From Siphonodentalium dalli (lineage: Eukaryota > Mollusca > Scaphopoda > Gadilida > Siphonodentaliidae), in assembly GCA_032622095.1 (NCBI GenBank), contig CP136061.1, positions 43,655,797 through 43,719,796 of the forward strand: a stretch of DNA of 64,000 nucleotides. Direction: 5' to 3'. Each line of letters opens with the position of its first letter. The stretch's first letter is position 1. Positions 33,919 to 46,751 of this stretch are shown piece by piece. The notes under the pieces were generated by a model. That model was not told where the DNA came from, did no database searches, and saw nothing but the letters and a program-made list of their open reading frames with translations. Position numbers and translations under genes: made by a program.

Positions 33919-36900
33919 ATCATTTCTCGTCGATAGACAAGGAACGAGATACACTGGTAGTATAGACATTAAGTTGAATATATGATATGTATAAAAGACA
34001 AGTTTTGTTGTTTACAATCCACCTGCGATGTCAGCATAATCTCTTTATTTCGAATTTATGATTAGTACATGCATGCATGCGTTATGCGTGTGCACATGTC
34101 AACGGTATTTCGTACATGCAACCTGTATCGTCGGTATCTGTACATTATACTCTCTGAACCATTAAATAAACTTCGTTTGACATAATTTAAACAAATCAAT
34201 ATCGAGTCTGGCATTTGAAAGTGTGCCATTGTGATAACATGCAGTGGTGGCAAATGGTGAAATATTTTATTCACACGGAAGTGATCTTTAACGAACTAAT
34301 TGGATAAATATTTCTCGCTGATGACTCGGAGTCTTAGTTCGATATTTGCAGGATGTAATTACTTTAGCACACAAAGTTACCTTAACCGTTCAAAGGTATG
34401 GGAGTACGCTGCAAGGTTGATCACACTGTATGCTGAAACTGTACAGAAACTACGAGGGCATGTTTAAAGCTCTTGAAGTTTACATATGCATGGTATCTAC
34501 GGGCTTCCTTTTGAAACAACAAATGCATCTGCTGTGTGTTCTCATGTCGAGTTTTCCGTATTATTGGTCGATTTCAGTTATATTAAATGGTCAACATAAT
34601 TGTCGTTTTAAAGGATTACACACAGTAATAATGGGATAGATCAAACATTATAAACGTGGACCACACAAGATCATTGATCAGATACGAGAAACCACAAATC
34701 CCATTGCCAATCTAATCACCACGGATAACATATAATGGCCGCGTAAAATAATGGAACAATGCGTGTCGCGTATACACAGCCATAATACACGCAACACATG
34801 CATTTACGCGTGTTTATCGTTTGGGTATATCCCAAAAGTGACACATGCGAGTAAATACCTGCGACAATATAATGGTAGCCTGTTTATTCTGCATACGCGT
34901 GTATTCACATAAAACCGTACACAACAGGCTTACTTATATATATCCGAATATTTATCCAATTTGTGAGCGCCTGTGCTTGATCGTAAGCTGTTGCAAGGCG
35001 TTATTGTTTAAAATGGTAATCATATTCTACTGGGTTGTCATGTCGGGTCGATGTTGCTGTTCGGGTCAGATGTGATGTATGAACTATGCCTGAAATAGAG
35101 ATACTTTTATACTGCAATTTTTGGATCGGAGATTAAACTGTTCACTTCACCGACATATATATTGTCCTTAAATTAGATACAAACAAATGCCGGTCACACG
35201 ACGTGCATCCATATAATGCAATAATTGTGTTGCCGTCTATGGCTATAGATGTTGTACCGATACGCGATACACAGGAACAAAGCTCAAGAATTTAAAATCT
35301 GAATTATTATTTAAAAATGAATACTCGATTGATCTCTATTCAAGTCGCTGGGAATGAATACGGTGTATGAAAGACGCGTGAATGAAGTGAGCGAGATGTG
35401 AGCGAATTGGAAGAATGTCAATTTATCTCTAATAATGTGTATATATGTTTGTATTAACATTCCTTCGCTGATGTATGTTTATTCGAATAAAAATATAAAC
35501 AATAATAACTGCGTTGCCGAACTGATACGGAAGACCGATCGTCCAAAAATGCGACATTATAATATACAGCGCATGACTTTTCGGTACAAAATATGGAGGG
35601 TGTTTTGCTTGTGTATATCTTCCATTAACCATGTGTAAAATATACAGGCTGCCGGCACATTGCCGCAGAGATTTATAACTTTTGTTGCTGAATGACATTC
35701 GGTTTTATTTTATTGAAGTTTTATCGTCGATTCAATCGCTAATCCATGTCGCGACGTTAAAAATTTAGTAGTCGATGATCAACCGCGCATATATATTAGT
35801 CAATTTCACTAAACAACCACATACGTATAGAAAGCACTGACCGCAATGAGAACTGACAAACTTACCAAAATACAAGAATCATATTACCATCTCTTTGTGT
35901 GGATGACCTGGATGACCCATCCACGACTAACCGGGATTCAAATCACCTTTGCTGTCGCTTATACCGTATAATCTCCCTCCAACTCAACCACCAGGGAGCG
36001 CCGATTGACCTTAATTGGGCTAATTTACTTTTTTTCTCAGAGACCTTTCTCGTTCGGCTGCATGTACATGGGTCAACTCCATTGAACATCTTTATAATAG
36101 ATGTTGAGTGCCACAAACAAATGTCTATATAATCAGAGCAAGAGGTGAATTCCCCCCTCTCTCTCACTCGTTACGTTTTTGTTTAGCAATAGTGCAAATC
36201 ATTATTTGCTTGGTTTGCCAACTCATTGATCAGTTGCTCTCACATCAGATGATTTCTTAACTTTGTTTTGCAAGCTATGTTCGAGAGACATGGATACGAC
36301 CCCCGCGCCTCAATCAAAATGCTTCTTAATATTTTATGTCCACATTATAAACTTGTTGCATATATATGCATGAGTAAAGAGAACAGTCACACCAATTGCA
36401 TGTTTGTGGAGTAAAACATGTGATCGCCGCGTGTTCCCTTCAATGGTTGGTCATTCCGAGGAAGTACACGTACTCCCTCCCGATTGAACGCCCGTGTGGT
36501 CTAGACAGCATGTGTCGGTGACAGTGAATTAGCTTGTCTTAATTGTCATGGTTGGAATTCCAAACGAACGTAGAACGCTGGGGAGAGCATTTGCGTGTTT
36601 ACTAAGGGGTTATCGAGTCCCGTGCCAACATCAAGCTAAAATCAATCGCATGCAGACAAAAGACCACTCAACTCATTGTGAAGTACACCGACAGAGATGT
36701 CAACGCCGAACAATCGGTCAGAGATTCGCAATGAATCGCCTTCAGACACCAACATAGGACAGGCTGGTTGGGAATATAATGTAGTAAAGAACAACTTCCG
36801 TTCCTATCTCCGGGAGTGGCCTGAATGAAAGCATGCCTGGGATCTGTGCTGAAGCCCATTTAAGAGATATTGACGGCTGGCAGCGAAGCATGTTCTGTGG

Positions 36901-37494
36901 CTGCCATAACACTGATTATTCAGCACTGCACTTGATGTAACGTCAAGCCGACTTAGTTACATTATCGTTGTTGGTGGGTGGTATTTCTGAATGGAAGATT
37001 TGGGTGTTGACCAACCATCGTGCCAAGAGTTTGGTTATGTGTAAGACACCCAACATATTCAAGGGTTCCCCTATTTTTTCGAACGTTTAGCTTCACGAAT
37101 TTGGCAATCGAAACCCGGGTGGAGAATATAAGCATCATATGATTCCCACGATATCATGACAAATATGAAACAGTTGGCTCTCCGTTATGATTACAATTAA
37201 TATTGCCAACATCGAATTCTGATTAGCAATCGAAACTCAATCTGGCATGTGATTGTCGTGTAATACAGCACATTGTGGTTACACCAGGTTGTCTAAGTGT
37301 GTGATTTATACATAATTATTCCATTAATATATATATCAGGTGCAATATGGTTTCAACTATTCAACGGATTCTAAAAAGCGAGGATTCGAACTGTCCGAAC
37401 TAAACTCCATGCGCTCATTTAAAGTTGGATAAATAGTGGGAAAGAGAGACAATCCTAGTTGATACTGAATTTAAGTATATAAATATAAATAATA
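33919..37494. other. Non-coding stretch, nothing recognised
   Basis: Short frames on both strands without motifs, no arrays and no TIR pairs seen. Likely intergenic or intronic. Confidence 0.5.
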
Positions 37495-37632
37495 AACGGC
37501 GGATTCAACGTGGTCATGGGTTTTGACCGCGATAAAAAATCAGCAAACTCCGCATGAACACCTTCGGGGTTCATGCAGTTTGTTGAATTTTTCTCGCGGT
37601 CAAAATCCCATGACCACATTGAAACCGCCGTT
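37495..37632. repeat. 138-bp foldback with ~66-bp arms
   Basis: AACGGCGGATTCAACGTGGT at the left mirrors ACCACATTGAAACCGCCGTT at the right. Pairing continues through GTCATGGG, TTTTGACCGCGA, a few mismatches, AGCAAACT and GCATGAACACC to a TTC loop. RNA from either strand would form a long hairpin. Confidence 0.85.
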
Positions 37633-38808
37633 CATTTCTTATGTGATTACTACATTTATAATTTCATCATGCCCCTGCATTGGGAAGTTATTGGTGGGTC
37701 GCCGAGTTGGTAGTCTGGTTTATATTATATCGAACATAAGTATAGACATACGCAAAATCCTACCTAATTGTCGTTTTCAATGGGAAACATTCGTGATACA
37801 ACTCCAGCATTCTCGAAAACGCTAATTTCACCAACATTCCATCGAAAGACCGTGTGATTGTGAATATCCGTACCAAATTCTATTGAGGTCACAAACATAT
37901 AGGGCTCAACATCTCAAGCGGAAGGACAAAAACATTAGTTCTAGATACACAAAGAATGAGTCTAGAACCAAAAAAGACGAACAGCGTGAAAGCAGTCCCG
38001 ATGACGAAGCTCCATATCAAGTTGCAGTCAGAACCGATAGCCCATGCGTGGCTAGGATACACATGTATGCCGAAACAGATGGATGGACTGCGGGCAGACA
38101 GAAGACATCTTCGGATCACATCTCCATTGGCGTGATATGGGATTATATATGTAACCTTTTCTGTTAAATTATCAATATACTTGGACTCATCATTATCAAA
38201 ATATATACTGTACAATCAACAGCAGGTATTGATACCTACAATTATCGATATTTCAATAATGAGGGGCGTACAGCATGCTTAGAAATCTGAAAGACCTGCC
38301 ATTTCACAGCATTTTTCCTGTATGATATATTATTGATTAACATATACCATGTGCGTGTGTAACCTCGACAGGCAATATAGTGCACAGTGTGGAGGCTCAG
38401 TTCGACCGTGTGCGTGTGCAAATCTCATGCATTGAGAACATAAGCCAGTACTGTATGAAATAAATTTTATCGATACAAGAGGAGAGTAAGTAATTGCATG
38501 CCAAAGTACAGAATAAAGAAGACTGGGCGAACAATTGCTGTTATCGATCTTCCAACAATTGAGAAAACAATATGTTCCCAACCAACTCAGAAGGGTGCAC
38601 TGAGAGACTTGTGAAGTACTTTTCATTGGTGTGCTTCGACGTATTTCAATCGAGTTGTTTTTATGATCAAATGCGAAACAATGCATACTGCTACAAGTAT
38701 ACACGAGTGCAAATCGCATACAAATATATTACGAAATGGATCAAGTACTAATTTACATATATTAACGTCAATCAGAAGAACGCACTATAAGGTCCAGCTG
38801 CGCCATAC
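37633..38808. other. No gene recognised
   Basis: A 94-codon plus frame (37883-38167) is Lys/Arg/Ser-rich and ends in a hydrophobic stretch, but carries no family signature. A 129-codon minus frame (38330-38719) is likewise unassigned. Confidence 0.4.
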
Positions 38809-39637
38809 GTGTTCTATAATTAGCCAATCTCTACCACAGCGCGACAGTCATACTTCCCTTCTGAGACTGTAACCGGCTGGGTACGAAGTTCTAAGTTCTA
38901 TATTTAGCCAATCTCTACCACAGCGCGACAGTCATACTTCCATTCTGAGTCTGTAACCGGCTGGGTACGAAGTTCACAGCGCGACAGTCATACTTCCATT
39001 CTGAGTCTGTAACCGGCTGGGTACGAAGTTCTAAGTTCTATATTTAGCCAATCTCTACCACAGCGCGACAGTCACACTTCCATTCTGAGTCTGTAACCGG
39101 CTGGGTACGAAGTTCTAAGTTCTATATTTAGCCAATCTCTACCACAGCGCGACAGTCATACTTCCATTCTGAGTCTGTAACCGGCTGGGTACGAAGTTCT
39201 AAGTTCTATATTTAGCCAATCTCTACCACAGCGCGACAGTCACACTTCCATTCTGAGTCTGTAACCGGCTGGGTACGAAGTTCTAAGTTCTATATTTAGC
39301 CAATCTCTACCACAGCGCGACAGTCATACTTCCATTCTGAGTCTGTAACCGGCTGGGTACGAAGTTCTAAGTTCTATATTTAGCCAATCTCTACCACAGC
39401 GCGACAGTCATACTTCCATTCTGAGTCTGTAACCGGCTGGGTACGAAGTTCTAAGTTCTATATTTAGCCAATCTCTACCACAGCGCGACAGTCACACTTC
39501 CATTCTGAGTCTGTAACCGGCTGGGTACGAAGTTCTAAGTTCTATATTTAGCCAATCTCTACCACAGCGCGACAGTCATACTTCCATTCTGAGTCTGTTA
39601 CCGGCTGGGTACGAAGTTCTAAGTTCTATATTTAGCG
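38809..39637 (+). repeat. Highly homogeneous 84-bp tandem array, ~10 units
   Basis: Unit: CTAAGTTCTATATTTAGCCA, ATCTCTACCACAGCGCGACA, GTCAYACTTCCATTCTGAGT, CTGTAACCGGCTGGGTACGA, AGTT. The third unit is truncated to 56 bp. Interior units are almost identical except for a CATAC/CACAC site, which falls as T,T,T,C,T,C,T,T,C,T. The outermost units are more diverged. Homogeneity implies recent amplification. No RNA gene boxes were recognised. Confidence 0.93.
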
Positions 39638-40006
39638 CGGGTTCCTTACACAAATGTCGGAGACCACAACTCGTCAATGATTGTTGAATGTGGAATTATT
39701 TTGCCTGGTGAAAATTGTCACACGGAGCACTCTTCGATAGATCGGAACTACATATCAGAAGGCTTTCAATTGAATATTTGTGTCGTTTGAGTTAATTATG
39801 CCTGATACACTTAACATGTTTACATGACAGAAGAGTTTAGTGTGGTTTTGTGACAAATTAACCGGAAAACCGGATCACAACATTGCGCAAAATGGTGCTC
39901 GGATTCTATGGGCGTTTTTCGTATGAAATGATAAACTATACTTGAAATTGTGTTGGCCATTAACGGTAATTTGTATCACTCTTATCTTAGTGTGTATACG
40001 ACTAGC

Positions 40007-40235
40007 ACGGACATCAACATACCGTGGGTAGATATCGCCGGCGCCAGCAGCCATTTAGAGTCGTTACGGGGAGATAAATCCTGCTTGAAGCGTACTACTC
40101 AGTTGGGATTTTAGACTATCACGGACATCCACATAACGTTTGTAAATATCGCCGGCGGGAGCAGCCATTTAGAGGCGTTATGGTGAGATAATCCCTGCAT
40201 GGAGCTTAAAACTCAGTTGTGATTCTAGACTTTGG
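40007..40235 (+). repeat. Tandem pair, ~115-bp unit
   Basis: CACGGACATCAACATACCGT..ATATCGCCGGCG..AGCAGCCATTTAGAG..AGATAAATCC is repeated as CACGGACATCCACATAACGT..ATATCGCCGGCG..AGCAGCCATTTAGAG..AGATAATCCC, each ending ACTCAGTTGKGATT. Confidence 0.8.
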
Positions 40236-40456
40236 ATGTATGCAAGGCCCCCCAAATGGGAGACTCGTAATGTAAGAGAATGGACTGAAAAATGGTCTTT
40301 AATGCCCCACCAGCGCGGCTCCCACCATGAGGGTTAAGATGGTGCTGGGGTTCAACTTTTGTTGAAACAGTATTAATTCAGCCCTCGATATACATCAGAC
40401 AATCATTGAACACTGTCATTCAGATATATCAGTATCTAATTTAGGCCTTGTTATAT

Positions 40457-41005
40457 CACACCGACCGTACCCCAGGATTCCGTACGAGGTGGTTCATGCA
40501 CTATCGTGCAGAAGACATATATGTACCAAAATACCATTCCCAAGTCGGTAGCTCGAGCGGAAACGGGATTGTTTATGTTGTGGACGGGTTCGCCAAGTAC
40601 GCACAACAAAAAAGGCACCTCCCCAAGCAGTCTGGCCATATGATGCAGCGAACACCCAACTGCATCCATGTGCGATCGGACAAGTTGCTAGCTATAACGC
40701 GGAACTGAATATATGAAGCAATACGCTACGGTCGGGTTTACGATGCATATACGCAAAAACACAAAGGGTCACACCCACCGACCGTACCTCCCACAGGAGT
40801 CAGACCGAGATGATTTATGCACTATCGTGCAGAATAGACATGTATTTACCAAAGTTACATCCCCCAAATCGGTAGCTGGGGGGGGGGGGTGGGGCTAACA
40901 GTGCCGTTTCCGCTCGAGCTACCGACTTGGGGATTTTGGTACATTTTGATACTATTCTGATCCGTCTCTTTCGGACTCTTGGGGCGTTGGTACGATCGGT
41001 GCTGT
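40457..41005. repeat. Three-copy ~105-bp repeat, two direct and one inverted
   Basis: Copies at 40457-40567 (+), 40776-40877 (+) and 40901-41005 (-). Shared pieces are CACCGACCGTACC, GCACTATCGTGCAGAA, TACCAAAAT and CCCAAGTCGGTAGCT. Copies 1 and 3 form an inverted pair with arms ending CTCGAGCGGAAACGG. A G-run of about 14 sits in copy 2. No gene. Confidence 0.72.
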
Positions 41006-42695
41006 TGCACGCGGTCGGCTTTTAGTGGGACCGATGTCATCCGCGCGTTCGACTGAATAAAATAAACCCGATTTCAGCGATGGCCATTAGAGATCCGACA
41101 ATACAGAGTCAGCGTCTCCCAGCGACAACAAATGTCGCAAGAAATCTCGATGGAGATTAGACCCCACCATAGTTTATGTGACGTTCAATTAAACCCAATT
41201 TAATCGAGACAATAAACTTAAATAGATACATACGAGTCCGTCTGCACGGATTCCTTAGAGAATCAATTATTGTCTAGCAGATACGTTCTATACTCGAGTT
41301 TTCCATTTGATTCCGAAAGAGAAACTATAGGCTATAGCGTCTAATGGTCCGGGGGAAATACACATGGACTAGCATACACTGGTATATAGAATATTTCATT
41401 CCATCGACTATTGGGTCTTTAAACATCTATTTGCTAAATATTCATTAGCAAATGTTTAGACAATAAGCTCAAGTACATGTTATCGAAACATTTCCCACTG
41501 ATTAACAGGAATCATTCTTGTATTATATGTCCACATACCTGTTGTCTGCTTATATTATATTATATTACATTCAAACAAATGAATCACAATTAATAAACAA
41601 CTCCAACGTATACCTTTATAACTTAATGGTAAAGAAAGTGCTTAACCCAGTCAAAACCCGGACGTTTTTCAATTTCATCACGTGACTACCGGTTAGCAAC
41701 CGTGTGGATATTGTCAAAGCGCGGAATGGGCAATGGACTCACGAGATGAAAATAACATTGGCTACTTCACAACTTCCGAAGAATTTCCATGTTATTTAGA
41801 CCGAAGCCTATTGGTTTCATTAAACCAATTTCGTTGATTAGGTTAATGAAAACCAGAGAACACGTCGTGCCAAGGTTCACGACTTTATTTAGTGTTACGG
41901 CACAGCGTCCAGACAAGATATTGCACTTGGTATTTAGTCTCCACCGAGCCACTGCATGATGTTACATATTATTCTTAGCAGCTGTCTCCGATAAAATTAA
42001 GCAAATTTGATGCAGGAATAACAATGACTATCCATGCGCTATATGTGATTGCCGGGATGCAAGATTGTTATATTGAACCGCAGCAAATTGTGTGATAACT
42101 CCACTACGTGTCACGTACGATCATATTATTTCTTGGTGGTAATCAAATTATTCGTCGCCTTGAAACACGAGAATCTTGCGAAACACAAAGCACTACTCTA
42201 TGGCATGATAACGACATAATTAAAGATGACCCGTCTCTTCCTGACAACAATAAAATTTATACAACAATAAAATTTATACAACAATAAAATTTCTAGGAAA
42301 TTCATTTTGGAGTCACATTAGCACCATTGTTCACAAAGAAACACACGAGAAACATCTGGTGTTTCAAATATATCACATGAAAATGTTTTTAAAAATATAT
42401 TTTTAATCAAAATGTAGCCATGTTCTGAAAATAGCCACATAAGCTACCCCGATTCAAAGAAAATAATTCATAAAAAAGTCCTTTCCAGGTGACATAATCA
42501 CCAGTTTACTGTTTCCCTGACTCCTAGTTATTATTTTACAGACCCGAATCTATGCAAAATGTCCATGCAGAGATAGCGCATCTTTAAACAAAGCATAATA
42601 TCATCTATACTAGAGGGACAATCAATTCTTCATTATCATGGCCTATTTTATAATACATATAGGTATCGAGATAACAGTTGTGCACTATCTACATA
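41006..42695. other. Non-coding; dispersed repeat copy and small repeats
   Basis: 41420-41458 is a hairpin (TAAACAT.TATTTGCTAA around TATTCA). About 41515-41640 is a weak copy of the family at 3695-3870. 42244-42293 holds three 17-bp units of ACAACAATAAAATTTAT. No gene recognised. Confidence 0.5.
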
Positions 42696-43374
42696 TAGTC
42701 CAGACACATTAGGTTTCACTAGTGCAAAACATCCGGGAAAGCTGAATTTTTCAGCGATTAATAAGAACACGTTTATGAACAACTTGGCAAAAGTCCCCTA
42801 GAATCCGAGTTGAGCTTTTTGAGATATCATGATTTTTCGTAATGGTGCAAATTCTGACGAAATTCCATTAGACCATATGCGAATGCAGTCATATGTAGGC
42901 TAATTTATGGACTCGATCTTCACACATACCCGTCCATCGTGGAGCAGATGTCGATATATATGCGTAATTGATGCTAGAGCTTACTAACAGTCGATATTCC
43001 ATAATTGTGATGACATTTATTGGCGAAGAGAGCATATACATCGCATGGTGATTCAAAAGAGGGCGAGTAAAGATATTCAGACGACAATGAGCTAAAATAT
43101 GAACCATTATACTAGAACAGTGGTTAGTTCAGAACAGGAAAATGATGAGATATATCGAACCATCACCATCCTTAAGATTTTATAGCCGGAAACATAACAC
43201 TACCGCCTAAAACGTACGCCATGGATTTGAGTGTCTGAACGGCAAAAATACCACATAATAGTCCTGGCGTTTGACGTAACAATAGTGCAAATAGTGATAA
43301 CACTATGACACTTGGCACATATGTTCCTTATACACTATTAATCATTTTAAGATGTGTAGACATCGCGGCAGGTC

Positions 43375-43780
43375 CTTCCTTGGCAACGGTTGCTATGCAA
43401 CTATCCCACATCGAAGAAATACAAATACGACTGATATTATGGCAGTTTTAACAATATAACCTACGTCATGCAGCATTTTTATGGTGAAAATAATATTAGT
43501 TGTTGTTCGAGTGGATCTGGCTGGAAAATTACCATAATTCTTACTTACAGTGGTGTTAACGGTTGCTATGGACATACCAGACATCGAAAAATGCACACAT
43601 GACTGATATTATGGTAGTTTTAAGAAACTAAACTACATCATGTAACATTTTTATGTTTAAAACAATTATTTTAATTGTTGTTAGTGTGAACATGGCAGTA
43701 AAGTTGCCGCATTCGTTACCTAACGGGGGTGTAATGGTTGCTATGGACATACCCACCTTTTAAAACATACCATATGTATG
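43375..43780 (+). repeat. Left-arm tandem array of the 3.45-kb element
   Basis: About 2.5 units of ~170 bp: GGTTGCTATGSAMAT, CATCGAARAAATRCAMA, ACTGATATTATGGYAGTTTT, ACATTTTTATG, TTGTTGTT. A further 2-copy ~55-bp repeat (TATGAGTTTC.. TGTTTCATAATATG) lies at 43776-43868. Confidence 0.8.
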
Positions 43781-45039
43781 AGTTTCTGGTAATTTAACTG
43801 ATATAACTGTTTCATAATATGGTATGAGTTTCGGGAAATTTGCATGATATAATTGTTTCATAATATGCCATAATATGCTTATATTGACAATAATGCATAA
43901 CTAAAGGTTGTTGTGTTGTGTACTGATGCATTATCGTGTGATTCTCGTGTGGCAAATTGGCACTACATTTGACAATGGCATCCATGCAGAACACTATATG
44001 ACGGTGTGGTAGCATCCGCATACCAGTTGCTATACGGTATGAACTAACCGTGTTTCCTTCCTATACATGCCATAACTACATATATGTCAATACATGGTCA
44101 TGAGTCATTTACAAGTCTATAGGAACTCGTACATAAGCGTGGCCTATATATTTCAGACTGAGATACCATGAACTACCCTTTGGAACCGGTGACCAATACC
44201 CATTTACATGGGCAGCCATGGGTCCATTACCAACCCACAGTTACTAAGGAACAGCATCCAATGACGTGTCTTAACTACTGTGTCCATGTCATGAAAGGGG
44301 CCTGGACCGATGATATACTATTTAGGGTTGGTTCTATTGATTTGCCGTATAAACCTGGGTACATGTCATGCGTTCATAACCATAGACACCTGTGTATTTG
44401 CACTACATGTGGTGTTCATATGGGTCCATGGCGTACGCGTGGCTGTGGTTATAACCTAGATAGTCATGTAACATGTACATTCATGGGATGGTTTCATGGG
44501 CTGTCCAGAGTGGCCCGTCTCAATTTCGTACCTATATGAGCCTGGGTCAACAGCCAAGCTATGGTGGTACACACGGCCAATCGATAGGGACCTCCATCCT
44601 ATAGGGCATTGGTCGAATGGCTGAAAACGGACGTACGTATATGGTATTCGTATAGAGACGTGGATTCATACACATGCATTTTGGTCCATGACTTACCCGT
44701 AGGCATGGGGTCCATATGCATCCTATATATGTGGATCAGTCCATTGCCTACCAGCATATATGTGAATCTATGAAATGATTAATAACGCCGGTGCCGTAGC
44801 TTTTATTTAGGGACATGTGTCCATGTCCTACATTGTACATATAGGCACCTCTATCCACTGCATACATCATTATAATCACCTGTTTATTAGCACTATTTAA
44901 ACTTGCCTGGGTCTTTGGTGTAGATATATCACGTATACGAGGTGGGTCCATATCATACATAGGGACAGACACCTGCTTATGCCTGGGTACAATGCAATAT
45001 GGCATACATATATCGGCCTTGGTCCATGGCCTACACGTT

Positions 45040-45480
45040 AATACTACCATAATATCAGTCACATGTGCATTTTTGTATTTGGGGTGACCCTGGCAACAGT
45101 TACCACTCATATAAGAAAGAATTATATGGTATTTTTTCAGCCAGCTCAACACTAACAACAACTATTCTAATTGTTTTCAACATGAAAGTGCCATTAGGTG
45201 TAGTTTAATTTGTTAAAGCTACCATAATATCAGTCATATGTGCATTTTTAGATTGTGTGTGTGTGTGTGTCCCTAGAAACCGTCACCCCTTGTGAGTAAG
45301 AAATGTGGTAATTTGTCAGTCAGATCAAAACTGACAACAATTATTTTCACCATCAAAATGCTACACGACGTAGTTTAGTTTGTTAGAACACATATAATAT
45401 CAGTCATATGCATTAATCCGATGCCGGGTAGTTGCCTAGCAACTGTTGCTAAGAAGAGCCTGTCGCAAATATCGCCACAT
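45040..45480 (-). repeat. Right-arm tandem array of the 3.45-kb element
   Basis: Inverted counterpart of 43375-43780: ACCATAATATCAGTCAYATG, GCATTTTT, GGCAACAGTTACC-like pieces, AACAACWATTNT and GTAGTTTAGTTTGTTA, in two to three units. A short GT microsatellite lies at about 45255. Confidence 0.78.
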
Positions 45481-46145
45481 GTGAAAATGAGCAGTAGCGT
45501 ATAAGAAACATATGTGCCAAGTTTCATGCCTTTATCGCCCTTTTCACAGTTGGTGTGTTTTCTACAACAAGCACTTGGACTAGCAAAAGAGCAAAATGTG
45601 ACGAGAGCCAGTTTAGGGGGTAGGGTTAAGTTCTTAAGTATTGACCACTTATCATAGATATAGTTGCTAATCCCGCATATTATATTGCAGGATTGATGTC
45701 TGTGCAGTTTTTAAAACAAATTGCTTGCGCCTACGTAATGAATAGCCCGAGAAATTTGACATCGAATAGGGCAGTTTGTCTGAAAAAATCGTCATTTTTT
45801 GGGGTCATTATGTTATTTTATATCCATATCTGCGAAATTCTTTCAAATCCCCCAGTTGAATTTGTATCTTTGGTTCGAGAATTGTGTATTGAACAATATT
45901 GAGTACATCTGGTATATGTTTCGGCTGAAAAATTGTTATATCATCCCATTATTCCTATGATTGTGAAAAATATAAAAGTTTTTTTTTTATGGAAAAAATT
46001 GGGTTAACTCCGAAAGCTCAACTCCGATTTTATGGGACTTTTCGTGACGCATCCGCGATGTTATGGCCTAAATAATATACAAAAATCAGCTTTCCCGGAT
46101 TTATTTCCTTACTTTTCCCCATTCACGCCTAATGTGCCTGGACTA

Positions 46146-46751
46146 ATATAACATGGTACATATATATGCATATTATACATGATATTATTATAAATATATA
46201 TAAACACATTATAAATAAATATAATAACACTATCATTGCTATATATAACAATATTCATTTACTGTGATAATAGGCTTAGAAGTGTACATATAAATTTATG
46301 CACACAAATACACACACAGTTATATATCAATTTATCAATAATGTACATGCCTCATATACAAGACGGTGCGTCAAGTTATCTTTATAAAACTGTATCGAGT
46401 ATTACAATCGCTATCATTCAATATTAGATAGTTCGCGGTTAACAATTTTAATAAAATCACATAATCGTCGTAGGCTTGTTGGATTTTTCTAATTAAGTAG
46501 TATTGGGCCGTTTTTCCGAAAACGTTTTTCTATAAACGGCGCCTGGCTTTAGATAAGCTTTCGCACTCGTATGGGCGGCTTCACACTTTAAGTACACAAT
46601 AGTCATGACAATCATAACCACATCACCATACTGTGAGTCGCAAGAATTTTGAACGGCACGGTGTTTTCACAAACGGCCTTGTAGTCGTCAATATTGCGAA
46701 CAGGTTTTTGGATCGTCCGAAAAATTTACGACTATTAGCTACTCGTGATTC
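46146..46751. other. AT-rich stretch, no gene
   Basis: ATA/TAT-rich sequence to about 46440, then unique sequence up to the MITE. Nothing recognised. Confidence 0.5.

Larger units (their letters stand above)
42696..46145. mobile_element. 3.45-kb inverted-repeat element with matching 18-bp ends
   Basis: The left end TAGTCCAGACACATTAGG (42696-42713) is mirrored by CCTAATGTGCCTGGACTA (46128-46145), one mismatch. Inside, inverted similarity continues in blocks: ATCCGGGAAAGCTGA, AAAAGTCCC..GAGTTGAGCTTT, ACTTGGCACATATGTT and GCAACGGTTGCTATGCAACT (about 43384) against its counterpart near 45440. Each arm then holds a 160-170-bp tandem array. The centre (43.8-45.0 kb) has no recognisable transposase; its open frames (44168-44539 plus, 44748-45161 minus) lie in degenerate GGGTCCATGG-rich repeats. 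It is read as a large non-autonomous foldback-type transposon. The TA dinucleotide bordering GTCCAG at both sides could be the target duplication. Confidence 0.75.

Noticed and set aside
37380-37400. GGATTCGAAC resembling a minus-strand tRNA T-arm
   Set aside because: The stem GAGGA/TGTCC does not pair and no A-box, D-arm or acceptor stem could be found.
37883-38167. 94-codon Lys/Ser-rich frame as a host exon
   Set aside because: No splice context or domain recognised, and a long minus-strand frame covers the same bases.
38809-39637. 84-bp array as a CRISPR array or tandem RNA genes
   Set aside because: Units are contiguous without variable spacers, the organism is an animal, and no RNA gene boxes were recognised.
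44168-44539. 123-codon plus-strand frame with many Cys and His
   Set aside because: It lies in the degenerate GGGTCCATGG-rich centre of the 3.45-kb element, with no recognisable transposase motif and a competing minus-strand frame in similar sequence.
44748-45161. 137-codon minus-strand frame
   Set aside because: Overlaps the right-arm tandem array; composition and lack of motif suggest a by-product.
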